Shown here: positions 23,774 to 36,664 of the stretch, piece by piece
Layout: the number at the start of each line of letters is the position of its first letter
Position numbering within the stretch: position 1 is the first letter of the stretch
Source of the DNA: Saxidomus purpurata
Taxonomy: Eukaryota > Mollusca > Bivalvia > Venerida > Veneridae
Assembly (NCBI GenBank): GCA_022818135.1
Contig: JAFMSR010000005.1
Span: forward strand, 35,721,959 to 35,785,958
DNA: 64,000 bases
Direction of reading: 5' to 3'
The notes under the pieces: model-generated
Seen by the model: the letters and a program-made list of their open reading frames with translations, nothing else
What the model was told of the DNA's origin: nothing
Databases searched by the model: none
Position numbers and translations under genes: made by a program

Positions 23774-25750
23774 AAATTTACATTCACAATGCTTTAACAA
23801 TACCTTTCTCTTAAAGTGACATCATCATACCCAAAACAAACTAAAAGGAATCCACAAATGTTGACATGATTTAACTACCAGTTCTCTTAAGTATCAAATA
23901 TTCTAAATGTAAATTTAACCACAATTCTTTATACGAGTATTTTTGTGACGGTAAACTCTTTAATTATTATGAAAAGGAGATACCATGTTAAATAGACTAG
24001 GCAGTAATGACATTAGATCATTTGCTAAGTAAGCGGAAGGGTTATGATTGAATTCTGGTCTAGATTCATAGATTTGTTACCAATTATGTCACCGTGATGC
24101 CCTCGTATTTTGTCAGTGAAGATAGGAACGTAGGGTCTTGCAGAGCCAGCTAATTTCTAGGTAGAGACTAGAAAATAATAACTGATTGTACAAATGTTTT
24201 TATTTCTTATCGACTTGAACTTTACATTAAGATTTTCATATTGTATCTTATAATTGGCTAAAGCATATAATATAATTCAAAATTTGGCAAGAATGATGCG
24301 ATACTTCTGCAAGACTGCAGAGATGTAAATATTGAATGTCTGTCCTGTTTGCAGAAAACAACAAAAAGACCACCCAGGTCAGGTCTTTCTAAGTTTCTAT
24401 ATATTTTTGTAAAATATTCTACAAATATGAGTTTTATGACATTTTAAGACATACATGTTGTATGTTGACTGTTGTAAAATTTTGACACTTCTTTTCCTTT
24501 TATAGTTTATCTTTCAACTGCAACGAAGCATTATTGTAGTAAAATCAACATGATATATTCGCTGTTTATGATCAAAGGAAGTGAAATAGATCTAAATCGT
24601 TTTCGAAACAATTATGCATGACAGTAACCGGAGATTTAAGTTTCTCATTTGTTTCGCAAAAAGATCGTCTGACGTGCTAGAAGATACATTTATTTCAAAA
24701 TGAATGGTAAACAAGTAATTTATTAAACTCGTTTGCCATTTATTAACACAAAGACTGTCAAATCAAATATACCCGCCTATAGTTGTATTGGATTTTCTTA
24801 ATCAATACATTTCACATATAACTTTGTCTGCATCCAAAATAATTTTAGAAGATTCAAGACAATTATATCGTCTGTACTTCAGACGACAGACGGCGAACTG
24901 TAGGCGACTCTCATAGCCAAACCTGGCACTTTGTGCCAGATGAGCTAAGAAAATGGCAGTTGGTGTGTTAGAAGTTTCGTTTAGCATAGTTAAACATATT
25001 GTATTGTATTATATAACGAGTAAGCCAATAAACTTAAAATATATTTTGACTTTTAATACAAAGAAGAAAAAGTGAAAACACCACACAAGAGTATTTGCTT
25101 TTCAAAGTTTGCTCGTATACATTCTTGGCATACCATTATTGACATTAATCATTGGTGTACAATTGACCTGACGCCAATGATACGATAACCTCGCCCCTTT
25201 GTTGACGTCAAAGTATTTGTAACAAAAGATTCGATCCAAACATTTTCCACGTGCATTTATTTGTCGTAGGTAAAGTCGAATTTTGATCGGTATTGAGGTC
25301 ACTTGATTGACACCTGCCGTCAGGTTAATTTGTAATGTAACATCTACAGTTGCATTTGCTGGACTATATCCATGGGTTTAACTGATGATGGATATTCCAA
25401 TGTAATTAAATTTGATCAATGTTGTTTTAATATAAAAAGACCACCAGTGTAATAGCTTAAGAAAAAGCTTGCAGCGTTGCAGGCATGACTTCAAATATTT
25501 CGGCCACTGATTAGAGCGGAAATGTGAAGTATTTGCCATTGGTGCTGGCAGTCTGTACATTAGAAAATATGTGTTATCAACCAAATAATTAATATCGCCC
25601 TTGGTATTCTATAATTAACTTTGGTGTACGGTTCAAGATCATGATAATAAAACTTTTGCCGCTGTATTTGATCAACGTCTTTCATTCATCACGTGTTCTA
25701 TTATGACACGAAACCTTTATTTCTAATGACGAAGGAATAAAACTTCTTCA
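23774..25750. other. arm sequence without a confident gene
   Basis: Collinear in reverse with about 48065-49939. A short hairpin CTGGCACTTTGTGCCAG followed by ATGAGCT near 24925-24947 resembles the end of a HINE-type element. No exon was identified. Confidence 0.35.
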
Positions 25751-25754
25751 ATTA

Positions 25755-27350
25755 TAGATAGATAGATAGATTTATTTTAGTATATCACAGATGTACAAAC
25801 ATGGTAAAACAAACATGATGCATACATATACAGAAAATTAGATGTATACACAAGTTTATAAACCATGATATGCACATCAATACCATGGATAACACAAAAA
25901 AGGGAAAAGTGATTCTCCCTTATTTCTATTGTGGTCCTTGACATTGATGGCACACCACGGAAAGGCACGATTATTTACTTCAAATGAATCAATGGTATCA
26001 CATTTGTATAATATCACAGACCTAGGTTATTACAACATCAATTTATGGATGAGATCAAAGTACTGTATAACAAAACAAATTCAGTTATATGAGCATCAAT
26101 CAGTTTTATGACACTAAAAGCACAGACTAGATTAAAAAGTAATATACCAAATATACCTATCCAAGCATTAAACTTAAAAATGCAAGGAGATCGTTAAGAA
26201 TGATCAGACACTAAAACAAAAATGCAAAGAGATCGTTAAGAATGATAAGACATAATGTTAAAACTAGGACAACATCATGTACACACACTAGCATACAAAG
26301 CAAACACACGACTTTTTACCAAATCCCTTCACCTTGGGAACTGTCATTAAAATTAAACCTGGATGGATCATCAGGATTGGGACAAGAAGTTACCCTAAAC
26401 CTTGAACAATGAGTGTGTAATGAGTGTACAGGGTTAAAATGTTCTCCCAGGTAATCTGGAGCTATGCCTGACTTAACTTTGAAAACATGACCCAAAATAA
26501 TTTGGTTTACCCGTTTTTCAACTGGTAACCACTTTAAATACCTAAACTGGCCTGGACCAACATGAGACATAGAATCCATATTCAAGACGAATCTCACTAA
26601 TTTGTTTTGGGTCGTTTGAAGTCTATTTTTCAACAACTGTGTCAAACTTTGGTACCAAAAAGAACAGGCATAATCAAAGTGGCACTGGATGAGGGATGTA
26701 ACCAATAGCTTTCTTGTATGTTATGTTAGAAAATCACGTTTTCTATACAGGAACTTTAACCTAGCGTTGGCTTTACTAATTACTGACCTTGCCATAGGCT
26801 CACCAGACATGCTTTGGTCCAAAGTGGCACCAAGATATTTAACTGAATGGACAGCATCAATAATCTTGCCATTACATGATATTTCCATACCGGAATGAGA
26901 CCTTATTTTAGGTTTTGAGCCAAACAAAATGGACTCTGTTTTGCCTAGATGCAAAGATAACTTGTTACAAATAAGCCATTCACTGACTGTTTCTAGTTCA
27001 CTGGTTAACACAGTTTCAATCTGGTTTTTACTTTTACCTGTAACCAATATGCCAGAATCGTCAGCATATAAAAGTAAATTATTTTTTACCACTGCTGACA
27101 TGTCATTTACGTAGATTAAAAATAAAAGAGTTCCAAGTATGGACCCTTGGGGACACCACATGTGATACTAGATAGAGAAGATGATGTACCAGATACAGCA
27201 ACCAGTTGATGTCTATCACATAAGTATGACCTAAACTCTCTGACGGCATCTTCACTAAGCCCAAGGGCTCCAAGTTTCATCAATAGAATACTGTGATCAA
27301 CAGTGTCAAAGGCCTTCTGCAGTGTAATAAGCTTATGAAGCTGAAGGCCA
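25755..27350 (-). mobile_element. LINE E, internally deleted left-arm copy
   Basis: A non-LTR retrotransposon ending in a short ATCT tail (about 25757-25772 on the plus strand as TAGATAGATAGA). It carries an RT fragment and a long 3' UTR. Compared with the right arm it lacks the region encoding the C-terminal WNNLPQLIRNITVFKHF segment. A 38-bp piece of the TE D 3' region remains at about 26278-26315. Confidence 0.7.
26316..27330 (-). pseudogene. LINE E reverse transcriptase, decayed (left arm)
   Basis: Frames include QKAFDTVDH (motif A, catalytic Asp present), PQGSILGTLLFLIYVNDM and LLYADDSGILV (motif C, YADD), followed by thumb-like sequence ending in EHFNPVHSLHTHC. A one-base deletion in the C-run before CCAAGGG, shared with the right arm, puts motif A and motif C in different frames. 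The product would be inactive. Confidence 0.75.
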
Positions 27351-27394
27351 TACCAAATCTATTGGATAAATCCTTCTTTTGTTATTGATTCAGT

Positions 27395-27590
27395 ATAGAC
27401 CGATTGTAGAACAAGTACGTTCAGTTTACATTAACCACACCGATGAGTGCTTCCTGAGGCTCTGACAAAAACTCGCTCTGAACGAACGGATTTTGAAGGT
27501 CGCAGTTAAAATGCCGCTACCAGGATGAGATCCCACGACCTACTGGTTAGCACGCTCAACCCCTACGCAACAGCGCCTCTAGAAAATGGG
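27395..27590 (-). repeat. tRNA-derived SINE (left arm)
   Basis: On the minus strand the head reads GGCGCTGTTGCGTAGGGGTT then CTAACCAGTAGGTCGTGGGA, a box-A-like start and degenerate box B, followed by a core with CACTCATCGGTGTGGTTAA. Counterpart at 45088-45300. Lies directly upstream of LINE E. Confidence 0.55.
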
Positions 27591-28404
27591 AACCAATACC
27601 GAAGTTAAAGTTTAGAGGCAGTCGAATACCAGCATTCAATAACGGACGGGATCCTAGTCGAACGGAAGGGAACCTGCATAGTTGCAGCGCTAGTTACTCT
27701 TAATTTTACCCAAATCGATACAAGACAGACAGGAACAGAACTTTTCAGTTACTAAATGTTACCAAATCTTTATCAAATTTCACCTCCCTAATTTTTTATA
27801 TTTTAAAAGACAGTTTTAGCTCACAAATGAGACCGGACAATGAGGTCACCAATGGAGGTAATTTTTATAATCGAGAGTACCCTAATTTCGGAAAGAGTTA
27901 TCTGCTTTTTTCCTCCTCTTCATCCCTTGTTTTTTTTTATTCTAAACTAAAAAATACAAAAGCAAGTATTCTATAATTTCCCGACTCGAAATATATTTAC
28001 ATTCCGGGTTCAACTGCTTCTAAAAGCTAAATACTTAATACCGCGTACAGTTCCTTAACATTTCACTGGTATTAAAGTGAACTATAACGTGAGAAAGTTC
28101 ATCACTGTATAATTGGTTACATCCTGGACATCTTCTCTCGTCAATAGTCGGAGGTTTACAACATATTTTTGCAAGAAACTTCATTAGCTCAGTGGTTTCT
28201 GCTTTTTCCTATGCTACGCGCTATATATTAGAAGTCGTGAGATTAGTATGTAGGATGCGAAATCTGGTAAAGTCACCATCCATTTGCATTCGCGATGCCC
28301 AGTTAATTTCTTCCTGATTTAACACAGCTGTTTTACAAATTCGTTTCCAGGAGGATTTTTCGGGGAATATCATAGTTTTTTCAAACTCAGTTAGATAGTC
28401 GTTT

Positions 28405-28761
28405 CAAGCTGCTCGCTCTCAGTTACCGTTGAAAAAAATGTTTAAAAAAAATGACTTACTTATTAATAGATACAAAACTAAAGGCTAGAATGAAAGAATA
28501 AGCAAAAATCTAGGTAGGAATTTGCAGAAATCGATTGAAAAGGTCGATTACACGGCACCGTTACACTATATGTTCACATTGAAATTTCAAAAGCGTTTGC
28601 AACGCTTTTGAATTTGGTAGCGTATTTTTTTAATTTAGAGATATACTTGACATGAATGTATACTGTAGCCCTTTTATATGACCATATATTCTAAAATACG
28701 TTATTCACATACAGTTTGAAGAACTTTATTTTTTTACCAAAATCTGAGAGCGAGCAGCTTT
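28405..28761 (-). mobile_element. TTAA MITE (family M) inside LINE F (left arm)
   Basis: Counterpart of 43716-44076. One flank has mutated from TTTAAAGC to TTTCAAGC, but the other keeps GCAGCT-TTAA. The internal AAAAGCGTTTGCAACGCTTT hairpin is intact. Confidence 0.8.
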
Positions 28762-29050
28762 AAATGATACTTTGATATGATTCTGATAATATCGACTACA
28801 AAACCGGAATTGGACTTTGTACATTTGTTACGGTATTGAAATAGTCTATGTAAAAACACCTGTAACGTTACATCTTTAGATTGTAGCCTGCAAATAGAAC
28901 CTAAGAAGTTCAAATTGTGTTGATCGATATTGTGATGCTTCAATTCACGTAATTCCGTGTAAACCTTTAACAATGTCTGATCTAGTACGAGTATGTAGGG
29001 ATTGTATATGTTTGAGACAAAAAAGATGTGCTGATTCGAGATGTCTCAAA

Positions 29051-29146
29051 AAAACAAAAATAATATCAAACAGGGAATGCCACATACCAAAAACGCAGCC
29101 TCCCCAAAACGAGCCCCATAGCACCCAGAAGTGCACACCACCGTCT
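29051..29146 (-). mobile_element. TE D, ~95-bp 3' tail insertion (left arm only)
   Basis: Contains only the terminal GGTGGTGTGCACTTCTGGGT to TTTTTGTTTTTTT segment. The right arm has the empty site near 43427-43440. The flanking CTTTGTCAGAC is duplicated on the 5' side. Confidence 0.7.
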
Positions 29147-29688
29147 GACAAAGTCTGACAAAGTTATATAGTTCCACAGTTTACATCCGAAGAATGCACG
29201 CGGTATCACTGTAGATGTGTATAGTTTCGCAGCAGTCGTTGGATTGACGCCATTGCTGTGTATACCACAGTTCTTAAGACTGAATAGTGTACCGCTGGTA
29301 GACTGACGGAGCATGTCGACATTAGACGGCGACTTTCTTGATTTGCACTGAATAATGTCGAGATGTTTATATTCAAACACTTCTGGGATAAGAGTTCCAT
29401 CATACATGGTTATTTCGCTATTCTTGTGTCTCTTATTGTGAACCATGACCACACATTTGCTAGCATTGTAACTGAAACGCCACTTTTTTGCATAGAGGCT
29501 GCAAATGGTAAGGAGCTTGTTTAAATCTTTTTTGTGAGTGACATAAGAACGACATCATCGGCTTGAGTCGGGGCACACAGAGGCACGCCGTTTAATGTTA
29601 GACCGTGCTGTGATTTTGAGATTTTATCAAGAAGATTATTGATATACACGGTATATAGAAAAGGCGAGCATATGCTTCCCTGTCGCGA

Positions 29689-30273
29689 ACCATGAAATAA
29701 ATAGAACGGGTCTGATAAATGTCCTCATGCAAAAACTCGACTGAATAAAGTTTAGCGATTAGGTATTGATGCAAGGTTGCTATACAATTAAATCAACAGC
29801 AAGTAACCATGAAATAAATAGAACGGGTCTGATTAATGTCCTCATGCAAAAACTCGACTGAATAAAGTTTAGCGATTAGGTATTGATGCAAGGTTGCTAT
29901 ACAATTAAATCAACAGCAAGTAACCATGAAATAAATAGAACGGGTCTGATTAATGTCCTAATGCAAAAACTCGACTGAATAAAGTTTAGCGATTAGGTAT
30001 TGATGCAAGGTTGCTAGACAATTAAATCAACAGCAAGTAACCATGAAATAAATAGAACGGGTCTGATTAATGTCCTAATGCAAAAACTCGACTGAATAAA
30101 GTTTAGCGATTAGGTATTGATGCAAGGTTGCTAGACAATTAAATCAACAGCAAGTAACCATGAAATAAATAGAACGGGTCTGATTAATGTCCTAATGCAA
30201 AAACTCGACTGAATAAAGTTTAGCGATTAGGTATTGATGCAAGGTTGCTAGACAATTAAATCAACAGCAAGTT
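29689..30273 (+). repeat. 117-bp tandem repeat, five units (left arm)
   Basis: Units start at 29689, 29806, 29923, 30040 and 30157 with ACCATGAAATAAATAGAACG. The last three are nearly identical. The right arm holds one unit at about 42810-42925. It overlaps the start of LINE F, so the array grew from retroelement sequence. Confidence 0.9.
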
Positions 30274-32062
30274 ACATCTACATGAGTTATAATAAAACTT
30301 GCCAAATCGTGAAAACCTAGAACAATGAATATTTCTTCAACCTATACCACACTGTTACGTTACAAAGCGAACAGTGACAATTTTGAATGTTAAAATTTCC
30401 TTCTTTCTTGGGATTTAACGTACGCTCAAACAGTACTTAGGGAGCTATGTTAAACCAGGCGTTCACATAAACAGAAACTACCTACCTTTCTCAGCCTTTT
30501 CTCCAACGGTAGTCAAGTCTGTAGGATAATTTCATTTTTCAACAGTAATATGTTTTGAGAAAAAAGCTTCACTACATACCACATTAATAAGCGAGATAAC
30601 ATTTTACATAATTTGGCTGAAAATTGGACAGACAACGTATGTGTCTTCTTCTGTCTTGTTTATAGTCCCGACCGACCCTAGGATTTCTCCGCGGGTGAAC
30701 TTGCCAAGACTTGTGTTTACATACGTGCCTTTGGTATACAGCAAAGCTGTACTCCTTCCTTCGAAATAAGCTGGCACGGCTCTATTAATATAGCCAGACA
30801 CATTTCAGATACTCTTTGGTAATATAAAGGATATTAAGGCCTGAAAATCTTCAACTTTTACCGACTTGGCAGTGAAATCTTGATTAATTCGATAAATAAG
30901 TACCGTATTATAACGATTTCCAGAGCTATGTCTGTCGACAGATTATTTTCGTCTCTTGTGTATAATACATATTTTTGGTTTTTAAAGTGGTGTATGGGAA
31001 TATTTTACCCGTGTTTTATATTACGTTGTTGCTTGACTGCGTTGCAGTATTACAACACTATTAGATGATTTATATGAGCGTTCGTCTTACGCTTAATAAT
31101 ATTTAAACAGTCATCGTGAAATGTAAACTTTATTAAAATGTCAAATTCGTTCATATTCTCTCATCTCACGTATAAATGAAACAATGAGAAAAGCATAATC
31201 AAAGTATCAGTGGCTTAGAATATCATACATTTAAACACGCAAAATTATTGCAATTCAAATTCAATGTTTTATAATCTGAATTATTTCATTAATCATTTTC
31301 CACACATATAGCTTTGATAAAATTGTTTTCAGAGCCAGATTCTTTTTACAATATGCAGCAAGCATGTTTACATTAACCGTTATAAAATCAAATTCACTAA
31401 ATCAGATCTGAAAAGTCAGTCACGAAAAGTTTAAGTTCAATATTGACAGCAAGACCGGAAGAAAAGAAATTAAAAGGATAAAAAATGTCTAAGTGAAAAA
31501 CAAACAAAACAATCTGTCAAGTAACATACATACAAATACATGTATGAGTGTAATTTATCAAAATGACATCATTATAATGGACGAAAGAAATAGAACCTCT
31601 TGTAATAATGTACTTTAAATCCCGAAAATAATATATTTATTGTTCAGAGCGTATTTTCACGAACTATTACACAGTAATTGTTGATAAAGGTTACAAAAGA
31701 AATACTTCCGCTACAAGTTAATTGTTTTTCACTGAAGATCAGGCAATCTACGCATTTTTTTAATGACAACTGGGATTATTAACCCTCGGTTCCGTCCGAA
31801 GCCATATGAGCTAGTGTTTGTTTGTTTGTTATTATACTTATAAAACAAAGCCGTTTTTCTGACATAAACAGATTGGGCAGACTTATTAATCTAGACAAAC
31901 GTATTTCTGATACTCCCGGGGAGTATAAGGATTCTTTATGCCGGAATATCTACCTGTTAAACAGACCTCGATTACGGCAGTAAATACCTATCGTATTATA
32001 ACGATTTCCCACGACTATGTCTGTTGATAGATTGCGGATATTAATATATAATGTGCAGCGTT
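30274..32062. other. arm sequence without a confident gene
   Basis: Collinear in reverse with about 40720-42810. The frame at 30604-30801 (minus) starts on GTG and is truncated in the other arm by a deletion near 42110, which argues against a conserved gene. Confidence 0.35.
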
Positions 32063-32391
32063 AAAGCTGCTCCTCTCAGATTTAGTGCAAAAAAGTTCTT
32101 CAAACTGTACGAAAATAGCATTTTTCAGAACATATAGTCAAAAAAAAAAGGTTCCGGTATAAATTCCTGTAAATTTGATATATTACGCCACCAAATTAAA
32201 AAGCGTAACGAACGCTTTTGAAATTCAAGTATAAATATATAGTGTAGTGGTGCTGTAAAATCAACATTTTCATTGACTTTTGCAAATTCCTGCTTTAATT
32301 TTGCTTATATTATTATTTCTAGCTAATTTTATTTATAGGTATATCATTGGTGAAAATTTGAATTTTTGAACTGCAACTGTGAGCGAGCTTT
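32063..32391 (+). mobile_element. TTAA MITE (family M), diverged subfamily (left arm)
   Basis: TTAA-flanked with decayed termini (AGCTGCTCCTCTCAG / GTGAGCGAGCT). The internal hairpin keeps the AAAAGCGT/ACGCTTTT stem, but the loop is AACGA instead of TGC. Counterpart at 40408-40719. Confidence 0.7.
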
Positions 32392-33621
32392 AAACTTCGC
32401 GGGAGATAGAAGTCAGATAGCCCAGCATGTCAGAGTAACCAAAGCATGTAGTATTGTACTTGATACATATTCTATCTCTGGCAGCAATTCTGTGTTCCTA
32501 TAGAAAGAATAATATGTGTCATGCCATCACTCTAACAACTGTCTGATAAAGCCTATCTGAGAACAGCAATTCAGTGACATGAGAACAAATTTCCTTGTTT
32601 AAACCTATGTTAAAGTCGAAGGAAAACAGATTTTTCAAGTTCCCCTACTTATTGCCGGTCTCCTTTCACAATGTTTATATTGGTTACAGGCTTACAGCAT
32701 TACCAAAATATACTAAAATTTATAAAAAAAATTAAGCCTACACTGTATTTATTTGCATGATTTATTTAACATTTTCTACAGATCATATATACACCAATTT
32801 CTTTCAAAACTGAAACAGTCAATATAAATTAAACATGTTAATTTCAGCAAAAAAAAACAACAAATCTAAAATGTAAACAAAACACTGTACAGTACACCGC
32901 ACATCAAATAACGGTTAAGGAAATTTTTAAAGCGGCCAGCTGGTCTTAGGTCACCATAGTCCATTATCAACGTGTTGAAATTCACAATTTCCAGGATTAT
33001 CACTTGATAGATGATCAAAGCTGTGCTCCCAAAATTTACAGATTAAATTGTATTTTTGTATTTTCACTGATAAAGAGTTGATAAATATGTACATGTACAC
33101 TTTCTTAGAAATTTCTTGAGTATCTTAAAATCTCTGAAAAGTTAATCGCAATAAATTTTCTTTGAGCAATATCTCCGAAAGGTTATTCACAATCCATCCT
33201 ATCAGAGTAAGCTCCACAGTTCATTTACCTGAAATTGAAAATATAATTCATAACTTAAAATTTTATATTAGAGTAACAAATTCCAAAAACACATTCAATC
33301 GATTGCTTTTCCTATATAAACATATGTGGAAAAGTCTGTATTTTATTTTATGATAGGGATGTTTTCCTATGATGTTGTGCCATAAATGATGTAACATATG
33401 TTAACAAGCCTATCAAATCACATATCGCGTATGGTTTCAATAAAGTTCGGATAATTTTCAAAGAAAATAATGTAATCGAAGAATCGAAACAATAATTTGT
33501 TCTGTATTTTTATTTTTGAATTAAAAACAGTTGTTTTGATAGGAAAAGTAGAATCACAATTAATTTGATAACTTCGCACCCAAACTCCCGACCATGTTTT
33601 ATTCGATGATAAAATACAGGG
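32392..33621. other. innermost left-arm sequence
   Basis: Matches 39184-40407 in reverse. The 63-codon frame 33162-33353 is present in both arms (39454-39645), but it is AT-rich, lacks recognisable motifs and may be a relic of a LINE C-terminus. Confidence 0.35.
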
Positions 33622-34671
33622 AGACGTATAACGATTTTAAGTTAAAAATAGTGTACAATTGTATAAAAGTAGTTATTTCAGCTAAGGCAATATAGAATTG
33701 ACTGAGCGCGAAACAAGACAACGTACCGAAGACAGCAGTGGTGATTCAAGTAAGGTTGCCCCTCATATGTGGTCCACTTGGGATGGGCTTGATCCAGTAT
33801 AATGTATGCAGCTAAGTGTCCACATGGATTTATTCGCGATTTAGACCTATTTTTTTGGCACCTAGAATAATACCGTCTTGGGAATCAACGGGTTGGTCCT
33901 GCAAAAAAGAGTCATGATTATAAAAATTGGCATGCTAATAAAAATCATAAAAAATGACTGGACATTTGTGTTAAAAATGAGTGTTGCACCAAACTAAATA
34001 ATCATTCATTTTGAGTTGAAAACATACCATGCAGAAGCACAGGGACCAAACCATGCAAATGTGTTCAAAGCATTAAAAAATAAAATATCCAGTAGATCTA
34101 CAGTAACATTTCCAAAAGCAAACAAAATAACAGCTCAAGATCAAATATTTTATTCTGTAAGCAGCAAAATTTAGTCGTCACAACTTAGATCTACATTCTC
34201 ACTGGCACGAATATACTGCAGATATGCAGATAAACTGTAGATTAAAACTTTTTTACAGTTGATAGTTGTTTAATACCACGAAAACTGGTGACTCGGGGGT
34301 ATTCTTTTTAAGTTTGAACAAAGTCATTTAGTAAACACCCACCTAACGTGTAATTATCCGTGCTGACACCAAGCGTTGTAACTGTTATGAGTATTAACTG
34401 CTCGATCTCGATCAAGAGGTTATTGATTATTAGAAATAAACAGATGACAGGAATTACGTCAGTGCACGCGTTTTGACTGTGACGTATCTGTCTGACAAGA
34501 AGAAAAGTTGCTGCGGATCGCAGCAAAGAAGATAGCGTTGCCCAAGGGAATGATGATGACTTGTATTAAAGGCAGAACTGTATTAGACTTCGGAACACGA
34601 TTTTGAGACGTTAAAAAAAACAAGAGAGAGACATATAAAATCGACTGATTTTCTTCACTTGACTAGAACTG
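33622..34671. other. unique spacer sequence of contig B
   Basis: No right-arm counterpart. Contains a strong donor-like CAA|GTAAGG near 33749-33757 and a perfect 8-bp stem TTGCTGCG-GAT-CGCAGCAA near 34508-34526. No exon was established. Confidence 0.35.
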
Positions 34672-35161
34672 CCAACAAGAGTAGCCATCTTGACCCTATA
34701 TCGTCCACCTGAGTGCATGGCCTACTTATTACACAATATTATCAAAATCAACCTTGATCTATACGTGTTCCAGATTTAGTTAGGTCATCATCAAGACCGG
34801 AAGATTCTGGCTAATTCTCATAAAAATTGGTTGTAAAATGTGACTTTTAGAGCAATAAAAAGTTAGCTCTTTATCTGATTTTGTTACCTAGTTTTGGATC
34901 CAAGGTGACCACCATTCCAATATAACATAGACAAACATTTTGACCAATGTTCATTTGATTGGCTATAAAATGTGGCTTCTAGAGTGTTTACAAGGTTCTT
35001 CTTTAATTTGACAGTGTGACCTAGTTTCTGTATAAATCCAGATGACCCAGATTCAAACTTGACCTAGAAATCATTGAGACAAACATTTTGACCAATTTTC
35101 ATGATGGTAGTCTCTAGAATGTTTTCAAGGTCGACAGTCATCCTTTGTATCAGGTGAGCTA
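34672..35161 (-). mobile_element. HINE-like element, different core family
   Basis: Bounded by CAACAAGAGTAGCCATCTTG...ATATCGTCCACCTGAG and ATCAGGTGAGCTAATA, matching the two ends of the other HINE-like copies. The core has about three units of a different ~150-160-bp repeat (ACAAACATTTTGACCAA; TCTAGAGTGTTTACAAGG; GTGACCTAGTTT). Similar ends with an unrelated core suggest modular exchange of tandem cores. Confidence 0.6.
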
Positions 35162-36664
35162 ATACTATGAAAACAAGAATAAATGCCAGAAGTCTTGTCA
35201 GAATTTAAAAATGTTTTGCAATAACAATATAATCACATGCATACTCTTAATATACTTTACAACTTTAATACAGGGGCCGATTAATTAAAACCAAGGAATA
35301 GAAAGAAGCAAGATTTTTTTTTAATTTTCAAATTACACTGAGTCTTGCAATTACGACAATATACCCGTCAAATCCCTGGTTGCATTGTTTAAAATGTTAT
35401 AATAATTGCTTATGACTACAATAACTGTGCAAAGACATATATACAAAATTTATACAAGTATATGAAGTGGAAGTGTATGTTACCGTTCTTGCAAGGAAAA
35501 CTTCATGGCATACAGACTGTAATATTTCCCAGAGTAGTAAGTATAAGATGGTGTTCTATTTAATCATTTGTTTTACAGTATGTCAGAGTATTTCTACCTA
35601 AAATAAAATCTAGAAATATGTGCAAAGGAAAGTTTCCAAAGGAAACGGATGCTCCCGCTTTGTGCTATTCAGTAACATGCAAGTATGAAAATGTATAACG
35701 ACTATCATACAGGTGCACACATGTGTTTCTCTGAACTATTAAGTGCAAATGTGGCCATAATCGAACTTGACCTGTAAAGATGGATATTTACGAGTGTAAA
35801 TTGTATACAGTGGCCATCTGTAGTGAGCATAGGCTATATTCAATGCATTGTTACTGTACTTTCTATGCGAATTTTAAATTTTTAAACAATTTTCCTGACC
35901 ATCATAATGGGGAGAAACAGTCCCGCAAAGATCGTAATGGCGGGTCTTTCAATTTGGAAAATTTTAATTGTTGGGGGTAAAAGACTACATCACGGAAAGC
36001 ACGAAACGTACCGGAAATTTCCGCCGATATGAACAAAAGAATATAAACAAAGACTACTCAGAACTCGGTAAAACATGAGCGGACCTATATACACACAAAT
36101 AAATCCATTCGGTGAACTAACATTGAATTTTATAGTTTCTCTTACAGAGGAAAACGTTTCGATACTGCTCTTAGTGCTCAATATTATTACTTCAACAAGG
36201 AAAAATCTAGTTTGGTTACACATGTACCAAATGCAGATATTTTTAATACCGAAATGATAACGCTATTGTGTGTATGTCATATCGGCGAAAATTTCTGGTA
36301 CGATCGGCCTTTTGTGTGTTCTGGTCTGGTCTGGTCAGGGTTTTACCACATACCTAAATATTTACCGAAATGAACTGTTATTTGCCGAAAAAAAATTGTT
36401 TAATATAAAACACGATTATTCATCATTTTTATCATTAAACTATTCTGTGCCTTTGTAGCAAATTTAGAATACTGCACTGTTTACCAGTGGAATTTAGTTC
36501 AATGTCAGTAACTTCAACGAAGTCTTTTCAGTATCGAAAACGAATTTATTCACTACTACCGATACGGTGATAAATTGATCATTGCCACCTCACCAGTGAC
36601 TTCCAGTTACGTGACCCCAAACATGCGTTGCGCTGAGGCAATCTACTTTCATGGCGATTTTCAA
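35162..36664. other. unassigned sequence to the end of contig B
   Basis: Short frames only (35780-35980, 36075-36257). No repeat boundary or exon was recognised. Confidence 0.35.

Larger units (their letters stand above)
28040..29690 (-). mobile_element. LINE F, decayed left-arm copy, interrupted by a MITE and a TE D tail
   Basis: Minus-strand sequence encodes RQGSICSPFLYTVYINNLLD, then TQADDVVLMS (RT catalytic Asp pair), a connection region, and a C-terminal Cys-rich module. A TTAA MITE (28405-28761) splits the coding sequence, and a short TE D tail (29051-29146) is inserted only in this arm. A frameshift in the A-run after LTKK is shared with the right arm. Confidence 0.7.
10665..33621 (+). 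repeat. giant inverted repeat, left arm (contig B)
   Basis: The whole stretch matches the reverse complement of 39184-58976. Paired landmarks include 14487-14702 with 56559-56774, 16015-16206 with 55039-55230, 18060-18251 with 52977-53168, 25378-25584 with 48237-48443 and 33162-33353 with 39454-39645. Paired 60-71-codon windows differ by only one or two residues. The arm begins at the first base of contig B, so its true outer limit is unknown. Confidence 0.9.

Noticed and set aside
29689..30273. CRISPR-like array
   Set aside because: Head-to-tail 117-bp units without unique spacers; a VNTR in animal DNA.
30604..30801. 65-codon frame as a host exon
   Set aside because: Starts on GTG and is truncated by a deletion in the other arm.
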